From positions 62,001 to 126,000 of the forward strand of contig NC_015556.1 in assembly GCF_000213805.1 (NCBI RefSeq): 64,000 nt of DNA. Direction: 5' to 3'. The position numbers and the translations under genes are program-made. A model generated the notes under the pieces. The model was not told the DNA's origin. It saw only the letters and a program-made list of their open reading frames with translations, and searched no databases. The stretch comes from Pseudomonas fulva 12-X. Its GTDB lineage: Bacteria; Pseudomonadota; Gammaproteobacteria; Pseudomonadales; Pseudomonadaceae. Shown here piece after piece: positions 8,554 through 17,289 of this stretch; position 1 is the stretch's first letter; the number at the start of each line of letters is the position of its first letter.

Positions 8554-9372
8554 CTACTTGATTTGCCTGCGCATCTCTCCCAACTCCGCCCGCAACGCCT
8601 TCAACTCCTCAATAATCATCTCCTCGCGCTGCACCCGCGCCGCGGCTTCAGGATCAGGCTCCTGGGCGTCCTGCATGGCGTTGACGATCACCGCGATAAA
8701 CAGGTTGAGCATCATGAAGGTGGCGATCAGCACGTAGGGAATGAAGAACAGCCAGGCCAGCGGGTAGACCTCCATGATTGGCCGCACCGTGCCGCTCGAC
8801 CAGCTGTCCAGGGTCATCATCTGGAACAGCGAATACAGGCTGGCGGTCAGCGAGCCGAACCATTCGGGAAAGCGCTCGCCGAACAGCTGGGTGGCCATCA
8901 CCGCCGAGACGTAGAAGATCAGCCCCATCAGCATGATGATGCTGCCCATGCCGGGCAGCGAGGCGAGCAGCGCCTGCACCACCTTGCGCATGCTCGGGTT
9001 GATCGACACCAGGCGCAGCACCCGTAACACGCGCAATGCGCGCAGCACGCTGAACGGCCCGCTGGCCGGCACCAGGGCGATGCCCACCACGATGCAATCG
9101 AACACCGCCCACGGGTCACGCAGCAGACCGATGCCGCGGGCCGTGAAACGCAGCGCCAGCTCGATCACGAATATCGCGAGGATGAACATATCCACAGGCA
9201 ACAGCAGCCAGCCCCACTCGGCGACGATCTCCCTGGAGGTGAGCATGCCGAGGATCGCGGCGTTGATCAGGATCAGCACGGTGATCAGACGCTGTACGGG
9301 CTTGCCGTCCATGACCTGAGCCAGTTGTTGGCGCCAGTTGCCTGGAGCGCTCGGTGTGGTGATATCGGTCAT
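8554..9372 (-). CDS. NaChBac-type voltage-gated ion channel
   Basis: A 272-residue single-domain channel with six membrane helices. The S4 voltage sensor has four arginines at three-residue spacing (RALRVLRVLR, about residues 111-120). The pore loop reads MMTLDSWSSG, placing TLDSWS at about 187-192 where characterised bacterial sodium channels have TLESW. S6 (FMMLNLFIAVIVNAM) is followed by a charged C-terminal coiled coil (EEMIIEELKALRAELGEM), as in the NaChBac/NavAb four-helix bundle. ATG 9372 gives a normal N-terminus; the frame extends upstream but without channel sequence. Ion selectivity cannot be told from sequence alone because of the Asp in the filter. Confidence 0.88.
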   Translation of the reverse strand: MTDITTPSAPGNWRQQLAQVMDGKPVQRLITVLILINAAILGMLTSREIVAEWGWLLLPVDMFILAIFVIELALRFTARGIGLLRDPWAVFDCIVVGIALVPASGPFSVLRALRVLRVLRLVSINPSMRKVVQALLASLPGMGSIIMLMGLIFYVSAVMATQLFGERFPEWFGSLTASLYSLFQMMTLDSWSSGTVRPIMEVYPLAWLFFIPYVLIATFMMLNLFIAVIVNAMQDAQEPDPEAAARVQREEMIIEELKALRAELGEMRRQIK

Positions 9373-9610
9373 GGTGGTGCCGGCGGGCTGCAATCGGGCT
9401 GCCGAGGTTAAATAAGCGGCGGGATGGAAGAAAGCGCGGCTACCAGCTGGATTTTCGCTAAATGTGTAGCCGTCATGGGGTGACGAGCAGCTATGTGTAA
9501 ATTCCTCCTCGCCCAAATGAGAGAAAGCGGGGATTGCCGAATCTACCTGCGCTCATTAGCCTGCCTCCTTCGCCACGAGGCCCAGGCCTCTCAACACGAC
9601 GGATCACGGC

Positions 9611-10114
9611 ATGAGCGCGCAGGACGGCAACATCACCTATTACCTGGAAATGCACAGCCCCGAGCAGGTGCGCGGCAAGCCCATGCCTGACGACCTGCAG
9701 GTGGTCGAATGCCGCATCAAGCAGTTCCAGCTCAACCGCTTTCTCTATCAGTTGGTCGGCGAGCCCTGGGAGTGGACGGACAAGCTGGCCTGGTCGGACG
9801 CGCAGTGGCGCGAGGCGATCGAAAGCGACGATCACCGTACCTGGGTGGCCTATCACCAGGGCGCTATCGCCGGTTACTACGAGCTGCAGCGCGATGCCGA
9901 GGGCTCGGTGGAAATCCTTTATTTCGGTTTGGCAGAGGCCTTTTTCGGCCAAGGTTTCGGCGGCCCGCTGCTGACCCACGCACTGCAGTCCGCCTGGGCT
10001 TGGCCGGGCACCCGGCGGGTATGGGTGCACACCTGCAGCCTCGACCACCCCAGCGCGCTGGCCAATTATCAGGCGCGGGGCCTCAGGCTGTATCGTCAGG
10101 AGCGCGAGGATTAA
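9611..10114 (+). CDS. GNAT-family N-acetyltransferase
   Basis: A 167-residue protein with the GNAT core: a beta-bulge strand WVAYHQGAIAGYYEL, then SVEILYFGLAEAFFGQGFGGPLLTHAL (in which GQGFGG is the acetyl-CoA pyrophosphate loop, the Q/RxxGxG/A motif A), and a C-terminal VHTCSLDHPSALANYQARGLRLY, the typical motif B region. The acceptor is unknown. It stands alone between divergent and unrelated genes. ATG 9611 has a GGATCA upstream as a weak ribosome site. Confidence 0.83.
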   Translation: MSAQDGNITYYLEMHSPEQVRGKPMPDDLQVVECRIKQFQLNRFLYQLVGEPWEWTDKLAWSDAQWREAIESDDHRTWVAYHQGAIAGYYELQRDAEGSVEILYFGLAEAFFGQGFGGPLLTHALQSAWAWPGTRRVWVHTCSLDHPSALANYQARGLRLYRQERED

Positions 10115-10208
10115 AGGTGTCCTAAAAGCGCATTGCGTCGAGACTTACCGGCCGCTGCGCTGTCGGATATCGAGCGAGCCGCGTCGCGGTCACAGAACGG
10201 AGTTCCGT

Positions 10209-10736
10209 ATGCAAAAGCTTAGTGTGAAGTTACTGCCTCTCTGCCTGCTGGCGCTGCCCTTCATGGCGTCCGCCCAGCAACCGATCCAGCCCGGTCTCTG
10301 GGAAATCACTTCCAACAACATGCAGCTGGGCGGCAAGACCCTGCCGAGCAGCGACGTGATGCTGCAGCAGTTCAAGAACCTGCCCCAGGCCCAGCGCGAA
10401 ATGATGGAGCGGGCAATGGCCCAGCAGGGCATCCAGCTGGGTGACAAGGGCGTGCAGTACTGCATCAGCCAGGCCCAGGTCGATGCGCAGAACATCCCCC
10501 TGCAGGACCCCAACTGCAGCCAGCAGATCACTTCCCGTGACAACGACCGCTGGGTCTTCAACTTCACCTGCCCGCAGGGCCGCGGTCAGGGCGAGGCGCA
10601 TTTCCTCGACGACAAGAACTTCACCACCAAGGTCAGCGGCGAGTTCGACAGCGGCGCCGGCCGCCAGCAGGGCAGCATGGAATCCGAAGCGCGCTGGGTG
10701 TCAGCTGACTGCGGCTCGTTGCGTCCGCGTCAGTAA
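10209..10736 (+). CDS. DUF3617 secreted protein
   Basis: A 175-residue protein with a Sec signal peptide (MQKLSVKLLPLCLLALPFMASA, cut here; cleavage probably before QQPIQPG). The sequence IQPGLWEITSN at the mature start and the cysteine-containing stretches YCISQAQ, DPNCSQQ, FNFTCPQG and VSADCGSL match DUF3617, a family of small periplasmic proteins of unknown function. The four mature-region cysteines could form two disulfides. The ATG follows CGGAGTTCCGT. The gene stands alone and is followed by a MITE-like element. Confidence 0.82.
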   Translation: MQKLSVKLLPLCLLALPFMASAQQPIQPGLWEITSNNMQLGGKTLPSSDVMLQQFKNLPQAQREMMERAMAQQGIQLGDKGVQYCISQAQVDAQNIPLQDPNCSQQITSRDNDRWVFNFTCPQGRGQGEAHFLDDKNFTTKVSGEFDSGAGRQQGSMESEARWVSADCGSLRPRQ

Positions 10737-10763
10737 CCTGAAGCGACCAGCGGCGGCCGAGGG

Positions 10764-10899
10764 TCTGTACGAAAAGTCTCCGAGCGAAGGTCAGGCGAGG
10801 CAAAAAAACGGTGAGGAAGCGGAGTTTACGAGCTGTAAATGAGCATTCCGAACCGATTTTTAACGAAGCATCACCGAGCGCAGGTACTTTTCGTACAGA
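10764..10899. mobile_element. MITE-like element with 14-bp terminal inverted repeats
   Basis: A 136-bp segment bounded by perfect inverted ends TCTGTACGAAAAGT (10764-10777) and ACTTTTCGTACAGA (10886-10899). It has no coding capacity. It ends two bases before the stop codon of the DeoR gene. I recall similar ends in short non-autonomous elements of Pseudomonas, but no transposase is present here, so the parent family is unknown. Confidence 0.65.
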
Positions 10900-10901
10900 G
10901 C

Positions 10902-11663
10902 CTAGAGCCGCTGCTGGATCACCCGCGGATCATTGTCGAAATCGGCCAGCTGCTCGGCGCTGCCTGTGGTGATCAGCGTCCAGCGGGTGTTCAGGGGCGT
11001 CCAGTATTGCTGCTGGTCGCGGCCCAGCTTGCTGGCATCGGCCAGCACGAACACCTCCGCCGCCTGACGAATCATCAAATCCTTCAGATAGGCCTGGCTG
11101 GCGCTCGCTTCGCACAGGCCGCGCCCTGCGACCACGCCATCGGCGCTCACGAACACCTTGTCGGCGCTCAGCCGTTCGAGCATGGCCATGGCCGCGGGGC
11201 CGAAGGTGGCCATGCTGCCGGGGCGCAGGTCGCCGCCCAGCACCGTTACCCGCCCTTGCGGCAGCTCGTGCAAGGATTCCAAGGCCAGCAGGTTGTTGGT
11301 GATCACGTGCAGGCCGGTGCGCTCGCGCAGCAGCCGGGCCAGGCTGGCGGTCGAGGTGCCGCCGTCGAGCAGCACGGTATCGTTGTCCTGCACATGGGCC
11401 AGGGCGGCGCGGGCGATGCGCTCCTTCTCCAGGCTGGAGTGGCTGCTGCGCTCTTCCAGCGAGGCTTCCGGGGCGTGCTTGCCGATATGCGCGGCACCGC
11501 CGTAGGTGCGCATGATCATGCCCTGCTCGGCGAGCGAGGCGAGGTCGCGACGCACTGTGGCTTCGGACACGCCGAGCGAGCTGCACAGCGTCTCGACGTT
11601 GACGTTGCCGTTGTTGGAGAGCACCAGCTCGAGAATGGCTTGGCGGCGTTTGGCGACTTTCAT
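10902..11663 (-). CDS. DeoR-family transcriptional regulator
   Basis: A 253-residue regulator. The N-terminal winged helix-turn-helix (RRQAILELV, LGVSEATVRRDLASLAEQG, RTYGGAA) is the DeoR/GlpR signature, followed by a phosphosugar-binding DeoR C-terminal domain (LLDGGTSTASLARLL, ITNNLLAL, VLGGDLRPG, FVSADGV). Such proteins usually repress sugar catabolic operons and are released by a phosphorylated intermediate. It is the last gene of the minus-strand cluster 10.9-19.3 kb and presumably controls that cluster; a 4-phosphorylated C4 acid or DHAP-related compound is a plausible effector (inference). Confidence 0.87.
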   Translation of the reverse strand: MKVAKRRQAILELVLSNNGNVNVETLCSSLGVSEATVRRDLASLAEQGMIMRTYGGAAHIGKHAPEASLEERSSHSSLEKERIARAALAHVQDNDTVLLDGGTSTASLARLLRERTGLHVITNNLLALESLHELPQGRVTVLGGDLRPGSMATFGPAAMAMLERLSADKVFVSADGVVAGRGLCEASASQAYLKDLMIRQAAEVFVLADASKLGRDQQQYWTPLNTRWTLITTGSAEQLADFDNDPRVIQQRL

Positions 11664-11716
11664 GGCGATCCTTCAGGGAGAGGCGGCTGCACTGTACCAC
11701 TTAGCGCCCGGCCTGC

Positions 11717-12403
11717 TCATAGCGAGGCGCCACCGCAGATCACCAGTTGCTGGCCGGTGATGGCGCCGGCGTCGGGGCCGAGTAGAAAGGCGGTCATGGC
11801 CGCCACTTCACCCGGCTGGATGAAGCGCCCGATGGGCGGCTGGCGCGGCGGCGTGCCCTGACGGGCCGGGTCGATCAGCATCGGCGTTTCGGTGGCGCCC
11901 GGGGCGACCAGGTTGACGGTGATGCCCTTTGGCGCCAGCTCGATGGCCCAGGAGCGCACCAGGCCGATCAGCGCGGCCTTGGTGGCGGCGTACTGGCTGC
12001 GACCGGCCGCGCCGTTCATGGTGCGGCTGCCGACCAGCACGATACGCCCCGGCGCACGCAGGCGCCCGATCAGGCCGTTGACCAGCTGGGTGGCGGCGCT
12101 GACGTGCACCTGCCACATGGCCGCGCCGTCCTCGTCGCGCAGTTCACCCAGGGGCGCGGTGCGCATGAAACCGGCGGCATGGACTATGGCGTCCAGTGCC
12201 GGAATATCGGCCAGGGCGCCGGCCAGCGAGGCGTTGTCGGCCAGGTCGGCGGCGACGAAACTCAGGTTCGGGTGTTGCAGGCTCGGTGCGCGTCGGCTCA
12301 TGCCGATCACCTGCCAGCCGTCTTCCAGTAGGCGCCGGGCGATGGCTTCGCCGATGCCCGAGCTGACCCCGGTGACCAGGGCGCAGCGGCGGTCTTCACT
12401 CAT
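11717..12403 (-). CDS. SDR-family oxidoreductase
   Basis: A 228-residue short-chain dehydrogenase/reductase. The nucleotide loop TGVSSGIGEA (about residues 11-20), VHAAG, the catalytic Ser in VLVGSRT, and the YAATK motif are all present, as is the C-terminal PGATETPM. Starting at ATG 12403 gives a GGAGAA ribosome site. It lies 53 bases before the DeoR gene and 47 bases after the sialidase-like gene, so it is in the operon. It could oxidise or reduce a sugar acid, or act as an epimerase by redox steps; the substrate is unknown. Confidence 0.85.
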   Translation of the reverse strand: MSEDRRCALVTGVSSGIGEAIARRLLEDGWQVIGMSRRAPSLQHPNLSFVAADLADNASLAGALADIPALDAIVHAAGFMRTAPLGELRDEDGAAMWQVHVSAATQLVNGLIGRLRAPGRIVLVGSRTMNGAAGRSQYAATKAALIGLVRSWAIELAPKGITVNLVAPGATETPMLIDPARQGTPPRQPPIGRFIQPGEVAAMTAFLLGPDAGAITGQQLVICGGASL

Positions 12404-12450
12404 CTGGATTCTCCACGCAAAAGAGGGCGCCACCAGGGCGCCCGTTGGCT

Positions 12451-13575
12451 CTAGCGGATGGCCGCCAGGGGAATATGCACGTGTTTGATCTTCTGCCGGA
12501 AGTAGGTGAAGGCCACGTGCAGGCTGCCGTCGCGAGCCTGGATGATGCTCGGGTAGGAGAACTCTCGGTTGAGCTTCTCCTGGGAGTTGTTGGTCATGCA
12601 GAAGCCGTCGCCCAGTTCGATGTCCAGGCGCAGCGGCCAGCTGCGCCCTTCGTCGCGGGAGATCGCCAGGCTCATGGGCGCCCGCGGAATGCCCCACACC
12701 GCGCCGCGGCCATCGGCGTTGACGGTCGGCGTGACGCGCTCATCGCCCTCGTCCTCGATCTCGTCGTACAGCGAGGCGCGACGCTGTTCGATGCCCTCGG
12801 CGTTGATCGGGTTGTAGACCAGCGCCAGCTCGCCGCTGGCCAGGCGAATGTACTGGATCGACGAGTTGTTGTTCGGCAGCTCGGTGGGCGTCGGTACGCT
12901 CCAGGTGCGGCCCAGGTCGGTCGAGCGGCTGGCGTAGATGTGATCGGCCCAGCGGCTGCGGAACAGGCCCAGCAGTGTGCCGTCGGCCAGCTGATGGACG
13001 TTCATGTGCACGGCGCCGGTGCTCTGCGGTACGTCGTGACGGCTCCAGGTGCGGCCTTGGTCGCAGCTGATCATCACCGCGCTGACGTCGTGGTTGCCGA
13101 TCCATTTCTCGCCCGGCTGGGTGATGCAGTACCACACCGGGAACACCCAGTCGCCGTTGCTCAGCACCGCCGGCGGGTGGCGCACGAAGGTGCCCACCTC
13201 GTCGAACAGCGTCTCGATCGGGCCCCAGGTCAGGCCGCCGTCCTCGGAGAGGCGACGGCGCACGATGGCGGTTTCCTGGTTGCCGGAAATCTGCGCGGTC
13301 CAGATCAGCCACAGCGGGCCGTTCGGCGCCTGGAACAGGATGGGATTCTGTTCCGAACGAGTAGCGTCCTCGGACATCTTCTGCGGCTCGCTCCACACGC
13401 CGGTGGCCGGGTCGCGGCGTGACAGCAGCACGAAGATGTCGGCCATGCCTTCCTGGGTGCCGGCGAACCAGGTGCACAGCACGGTGCCGTCGGCCAGTTC
13501 ATGCAGGTTGGCGGCATGGTTCTGGGCGTAGGGCGTGGGCAGGTAGGCGTCGTGGCGCTGTTCAAGAGTTGACAT
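12451..13575 (-). CDS. Sialidase-like (BNR/Asp-box) protein
   Basis: A 374-residue six-bladed beta-propeller candidate with four Asp-boxes: SEDGGLTW (about 110-117), SCDQGRTW (170-177), STDLGRTW (218-225) and SRDEGRSW (306-313). No signal peptide is seen, so it should be cytoplasmic. GH33 sialidases use the same fold to cut 2-keto-3-deoxy ketosides, including sialic acid and, in Bacteroides, 3-deoxy-lyxo-heptulosaric acid (Dha) of rhamnogalacturonan II. The neighbouring genes process sugar acids but no sialic acid genes are present. It overlaps the symporter gene by 14 bases, indicating coupled expression. Hydrolase activity is inferred. Confidence 0.75.
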   Translation of the reverse strand: MSTLEQRHDAYLPTPYAQNHAANLHELADGTVLCTWFAGTQEGMADIFVLLSRRDPATGVWSEPQKMSEDATRSEQNPILFQAPNGPLWLIWTAQISGNQETAIVRRRLSEDGGLTWGPIETLFDEVGTFVRHPPAVLSNGDWVFPVWYCITQPGEKWIGNHDVSAVMISCDQGRTWSRHDVPQSTGAVHMNVHQLADGTLLGLFRSRWADHIYASRSTDLGRTWSVPTPTELPNNNSSIQYIRLASGELALVYNPINAEGIEQRRASLYDEIEDEGDERVTPTVNADGRGAVWGIPRAPMSLAISRDEGRSWPLRLDIELGDGFCMTNNSQEKLNREFSYPSIIQARDGSLHVAFTYFRQKIKHVHIPLAAIR

Positions 13576-14974
13576 TGGGAACCTCCGAAGCGTTGGCGGC
13601 CTTGTTGCTGCGCGGCAGCAGGCGCTCGATGCAGATCACCACGGCCGGGGTGATCAGGGCGATGTACATGTTATCGATGCCGTACGGGTTGCCCAGCAGG
13701 TACCACACGCTGGTGGTGACGGTGGCGGCGCCCAGGCCCCAGGTCGCGCCGCGGCCGGTGGCGAACAGCGGCAGGTAGATGGCCACCAGGGCGATGACGG
13801 TGATCGACAGGCGCAGGGCACGGGTGAAGAACGACAGGTTGAGAATTTCCGGCGCGGCGAACACGAATACCAGGGGCGCGAAACCGACGATCAGGCTGAT
13901 CACCTTGGTCATGCGGAATTCGCGCTCGGCGTTGGGCTTGCGCAGCGGCACGTAGAAGTCGCGCACCACCAGCGAGGTGATGGCCAGGGCCACGGCGCTG
14001 ACGCCGACGAACACCGAGGCGACCAGGGAGATGGTGACCACACCGGCCAGCCAGGGGCTCATCGACTGCAGGAAGACCGGCAGTGCATAGAGGCTGTCCA
14101 TATCCGGATGCAGGTACTTGGACACCACGCCGATGACGCCCAGGGCGATGGAGATCGGCAGGCACATCAGGCCGGCCCACAGGGCGGCGTTACGCGCGGC
14201 GGTCGGGCTCTTGGTGGTGCTGATAGCCTGCATGATGTACTGGGTGGAGAAGATCGCGCCTACGGTGCCGATGATCCAGGCCAGCACCTTGGAGCCGCCG
14301 ATGGCGCCATCCCAGGTGAAGTAGTGCGCTGGCAGGCTCTGGTGCACCTGATTGAACCCGCCGGCCAGCTTGAGGGCGACCCACAGCACGATCATCACCC
14401 CGGCGTACTTGACCACGGTGTGCAGCACGCTGATGTAGGCCACGCTCTTCATGCCGCCGAAGGCGTAGTAGAGGGTGCTGACGATGGCGGTGATGAAGGC
14501 GGCGGTGGGCAGGTTGATGTGCATCACCGTGGCGATGGCCGCCGCGCCGCTGACGTAGTTACCGACGTTCACCAGCAGCAGGGCGTAGATCATGATCACC
14601 GAGACCATCATCTTGGCGCCGTAGCCGTAACGGCGCTCGATGAACCCGGAGATGGTGTATTCGCCCGAGCTGTAGAGCTTCCTGGCCATCAGGATGGCGA
14701 ACAGCGGAAAGCCGATGGCGGCGGCGACCACCGCCCATGCCGCGGCCATGCCGCTCTCGAACGCCGCCTGGGCGGTGCCGATGGTGGATTTGGCGCCGAT
14801 GTATTCGGACATCATCAGCATGCCGACGATGAAGGCCGGCATGCTGCGCGAGGCGACCATGTACTGTTCGGTGTTCTTGCTGCGAATGAGCATCGTCAGC
14901 CAGGAAGTGAACAGGATGTAGACGACCACCATGCCGATGATGATCAACGTGCCTTGGGTGTTGAAGGTTTCCAT
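13562..14974 (-). CDS. Sodium:solute symporter (SSS family)
   Basis: A 470-residue protein with about 13 membrane segments. SSS features include the N-terminal ASRSMPAFIVGM, MSEYIGAKSTIGTAQAAF, and FTIGA-like GEYTISGFIERRYG. It should import an organic acid or sugar acid with sodium. Two ATGs are adjacent (14977 and 14974); a GGAG at 14981-14984 is better spaced for 14974. It lies between the PdxA2 gene and the sialidase-like gene and is the only transporter in the operon, so it is likely the uptake system for the pathway substrate. Confidence 0.85.
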   Translation of the reverse strand: METFNTQGTLIIIGMVVVYILFTSWLTMLIRSKNTEQYMVASRSMPAFIVGMLMMSEYIGAKSTIGTAQAAFESGMAAAWAVVAAAIGFPLFAILMARKLYSSGEYTISGFIERRYGYGAKMMVSVIMIYALLLVNVGNYVSGAAAIATVMHINLPTAAFITAIVSTLYYAFGGMKSVAYISVLHTVVKYAGVMIVLWVALKLAGGFNQVHQSLPAHYFTWDGAIGGSKVLAWIIGTVGAIFSTQYIMQAISTTKSPTAARNAALWAGLMCLPISIALGVIGVVSKYLHPDMDSLYALPVFLQSMSPWLAGVVTISLVASVFVGVSAVALAITSLVVRDFYVPLRKPNAEREFRMTKVISLIVGFAPLVFVFAAPEILNLSFFTRALRLSITVIALVAIYLPLFATGRGATWGLGAATVTTSVWYLLGNPYGIDNMYIALITPAVVICIERLLPRSNKAANASEVPNVNS

Positions 14975-15026
14975 CATTCGCTCCGATTGTTCTTGTCTAG
15001 GGCTTGCGTGAGGAAGTTGGGGTGAC

Positions 15027-16049
15027 TCAGGCGTGGGCCGGGGTCGGGTTCTTGCGTTTACGGGTGGCCAGTTCCACGGCCTGGCGCAGCGCCTCGATCA
15101 GGCTGCGTTCGTCGGCGATACCCTTGCCGGCGATGTCGAAGGCGGTGCCGTGGTCGACCGAGGTGCGGATCACCGGCAGGCCGATGGTGACGTTGACGCC
15201 GGCCTCCAGGCCCATGACCTTCACCGGGCCGTGGCCCTGGTCGTGGTACATGGCGACCACCGCGTCGAAGTCGCCACGGCCGGCGCGGAAGAACAGGGTG
15301 TCGGCCGGCAGCGGGCCTTCTACGCGCCAGCCGCGGGCGCGCAGTTCGTCGATGGCCGGCTGGATCTTGGTTTCCTCCTCGCCATAGCCGAACAGGCCGT
15401 TCTCGCCGGCGTGGGGGTTGATGCCGCACACCGCGATCAGCGGGTTGTCGATGCCGGCGCGTACCAGGGTCTCGTGGGCGCGTTCGATGGTGCGACGCAC
15501 CAGACCCGGCTCGATGCGCGCGATGGCGTCGATGATGCCGATGTGGGTGGTGACGTGGATGACCCGCAGGGTCGGCGTCATCAGCATCATCGACACCTCT
15601 TCGATGCCGGTCAGGTGGGCGAGCATTTCGGTGTGGCCGGGAAAGATATGCCCACCGGCGTGCAGGGCTTCCTTGTTCAGCGGCGCGGTGCAGATGGCGT
15701 CGAGCTCACCGGCTTCGGTGAGCTGCACGGTGTGCTCGATGTAACGGAAGGCCGCGTCGCCGGCGATCGCCGAGAGCTGGCCGTAGGGCAGGTCGTCGGG
15801 GATCAGGTCGAGGTCGATGCAGTCCACCACGCCGGGCTGAAACCGTGCTTGACGCGGATGCTCGATGGCGTTGACCTCGAGGCTGCCGCCGACGATGCGG
15901 TTGGCATCGGCCAGGCGGCGGGCGTCGCCGATGACCAGCGGTCGGCACATGGCGTAGACGCTGTCATGGGCCAGGGACTTCATGATGATTTCCGGGCCGA
16001 CGCCGGCAGCATCGCCCAGGGTGATGCCGATTACGGGGCGTTCAGACAT
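15027..16049 (-). CDS. pdxA2: PdxA2: 4-phospho-C4-acid dehydrogenase (decarboxylating)
   Basis: A 340-residue member of the PdxA family. The opening GITLGDAAGVGPEIIMK, the metal-binding histidines in GHTEMLA, HVTTHIG and YHDQGHGPVK, and TSVDHGTAFDIAGKG are all present. The PdxA2 branch, when next to a DUF1537 kinase, oxidises 4-phospho-threonate or 4-phospho-erythronate and decarboxylates it to dihydroxyacetone phosphate. Its start overlaps the end of the kinase gene by eight bases, strongly supporting this role rather than pyridoxal synthesis. ATG 16049 has an AAGGA ribosome site. Confidence 0.88.
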   Translation of the reverse strand: MSERPVIGITLGDAAGVGPEIIMKSLAHDSVYAMCRPLVIGDARRLADANRIVGGSLEVNAIEHPRQARFQPGVVDCIDLDLIPDDLPYGQLSAIAGDAAFRYIEHTVQLTEAGELDAICTAPLNKEALHAGGHIFPGHTEMLAHLTGIEEVSMMLMTPTLRVIHVTTHIGIIDAIARIEPGLVRRTIERAHETLVRAGIDNPLIAVCGINPHAGENGLFGYGEEETKIQPAIDELRARGWRVEGPLPADTLFFRAGRGDFDAVVAMYHDQGHGPVKVMGLEAGVNVTIGLPVIRTSVDHGTAFDIAGKGIADERSLIEALRQAVELATRKRKNPTPAHA

Positions 16050-17289
16050 GGTGGGCTTCCTTCTCGGAGAGGGGCTGGGAATGGCTGGCGCCGTGCAGGC
16101 GAGCCCAGGCCTGGTAAAGGGTGTCCGGCTGGCCGAAGCCACCGGCCTTGGTGACGATGGCCAGCTCGTGACCCTGCCGACGGGCGCTGGACAGCACCAC
16201 GCCGGGGGCCAGCTCGCCGTAGAGCTGCAGGCTGTCGATGGCGGCAGCGGCAAGGAGGGCACGGGCGGTTTCCCCGCCGGTGGCGATCAAGGCGCCGGCT
16301 TGGGCGATGGCCGGCAACAGCAACTGCGCCAGGGGCGCGCCCAGCAACGTCGCCTGGGTTGGATCGCGGTCGCGCTGTTCGAGGCTGATCAGCAGGTCCT
16401 TGCCGCTCGCCATCTGCGCGGCCAAGCGAGCGCTCAACGCGTCGCGCTGATCGGCTGCAGCAGTTGCCAGCAGCAGCTGTGGTTCGATGCGCTGCCACTG
16501 CTGGCCGCTGCGCGCGGCGAGCAACTCGGCTTGCGCCTGGGAATGCCGGGACATGCTGCCGACCACGGTGAGCACGGGCTTTATGGCCTCGGCCAGCACC
16601 GGCGCGGTGCGCGCTGCGAGCCCCAGGGCGGCGGGCAAGTGCTGGGCGAGGCCGGCCGAGCCAACCCAGAACAGCTGATCGGCATGCTCGACCGAAGCCT
16701 GGGCCAGTGCCTGCAGGTCGGCATCGCGCTCGGCGTCGCAGACCAGCACCTGGGTGCCGGTCTGCAGATGTTGCGCCAGTAAATCGGCCAGTTCGGCGCC
16801 GCGGATCTTTTCGAGGTTCAGGGCGGCGCAGCGCAGGCCGTCGCTGCTGAACAGTTCGAGCAGATCGCTGGTGCCGCTCAGGCCTTCGTTGCGCCACACA
16901 TCGCTCTGAGCGACGGCGACGCCATGGACGTACTGCACGCCGCCCAAGGTGGTACGACCCATCGCCGGAAAGGCGGGCGCGACCAGTGCCATGCCTTTGC
17001 CCAGCAGCGCGGCGACTTCGCTGAGCAGGTTGCCGCGCAGGGTCGAGTCGACCTTCTTGTACAGCCCGTGGCCAGCGAAGGTGCGGGTTTCCAGCAGGGC
17101 GCGATGGCGCTGCGCAGCCTGGCCGGCCGGCAGGCGACGGGTGTCCAGGTCGATGGCGGTCACCGGCTGGGCGCGGTGCTCGGCGCGCGGGTCCAGCAGC
17201 ACCTCGGTGGCCACATGACGCGCGAAGCCGGCGGCGCAGTCGGCAGCGCCGGACAGGTCGTCGGCGATCACCAGCAGTGGCCGTTTCAT
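16042..17289 (-). CDS. Four-carbon acid sugar kinase (DUF1537)
   Basis: A 415-residue kinase. The N-terminal substrate domain has VIADDLSGAADCAAGF and KKVDSTLRGN; the C-terminal nucleotide domain has ATGGETARALL and TKAGGFGQPDTL. Characterised relatives phosphorylate the 4-hydroxyl of D-threonate, L-threonate or D-erythronate. ATG 17289 overlaps the stop of the Fe-alcohol dehydrogenase (ATGA), and the gene overlaps pdxA2 at its other end, so the three are translated together. Which C4 acid is used cannot be read from sequence. Confidence 0.87.
   Translation of the reverse strand: MKRPLLVIADDLSGAADCAAGFARHVATEVLLDPRAEHRAQPVTAIDLDTRRLPAGQAAQRHRALLETRTFAGHGLYKKVDSTLRGNLLSEVAALLGKGMALVAPAFPAMGRTTLGGVQYVHGVAVAQSDVWRNEGLSGTSDLLELFSSDGLRCAALNLEKIRGAELADLLAQHLQTGTQVLVCDAERDADLQALAQASVEHADQLFWVGSAGLAQHLPAALGLAARTAPVLAEAIKPVLTVVGSMSRHSQAQAELLAARSGQQWQRIEPQLLLATAAADQRDALSARLAAQMASGKDLLISLEQRDRDPTQATLLGAPLAQLLLPAIAQAGALIATGGETARALLAAAAIDSLQLYGELAPGVVLSSARRQGHELAIVTKAGGFGQPDTLYQAWARLHGASHSQPLSEKEAHHV

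Noticed and set aside
15027..16049. Housekeeping PdxA of vitamin B6 synthesis
   Set aside because: It overlaps a DUF1537 kinase gene in a catabolic operon. The biosynthetic pdxA in Pseudomonas normally sits with surA and ksgA.
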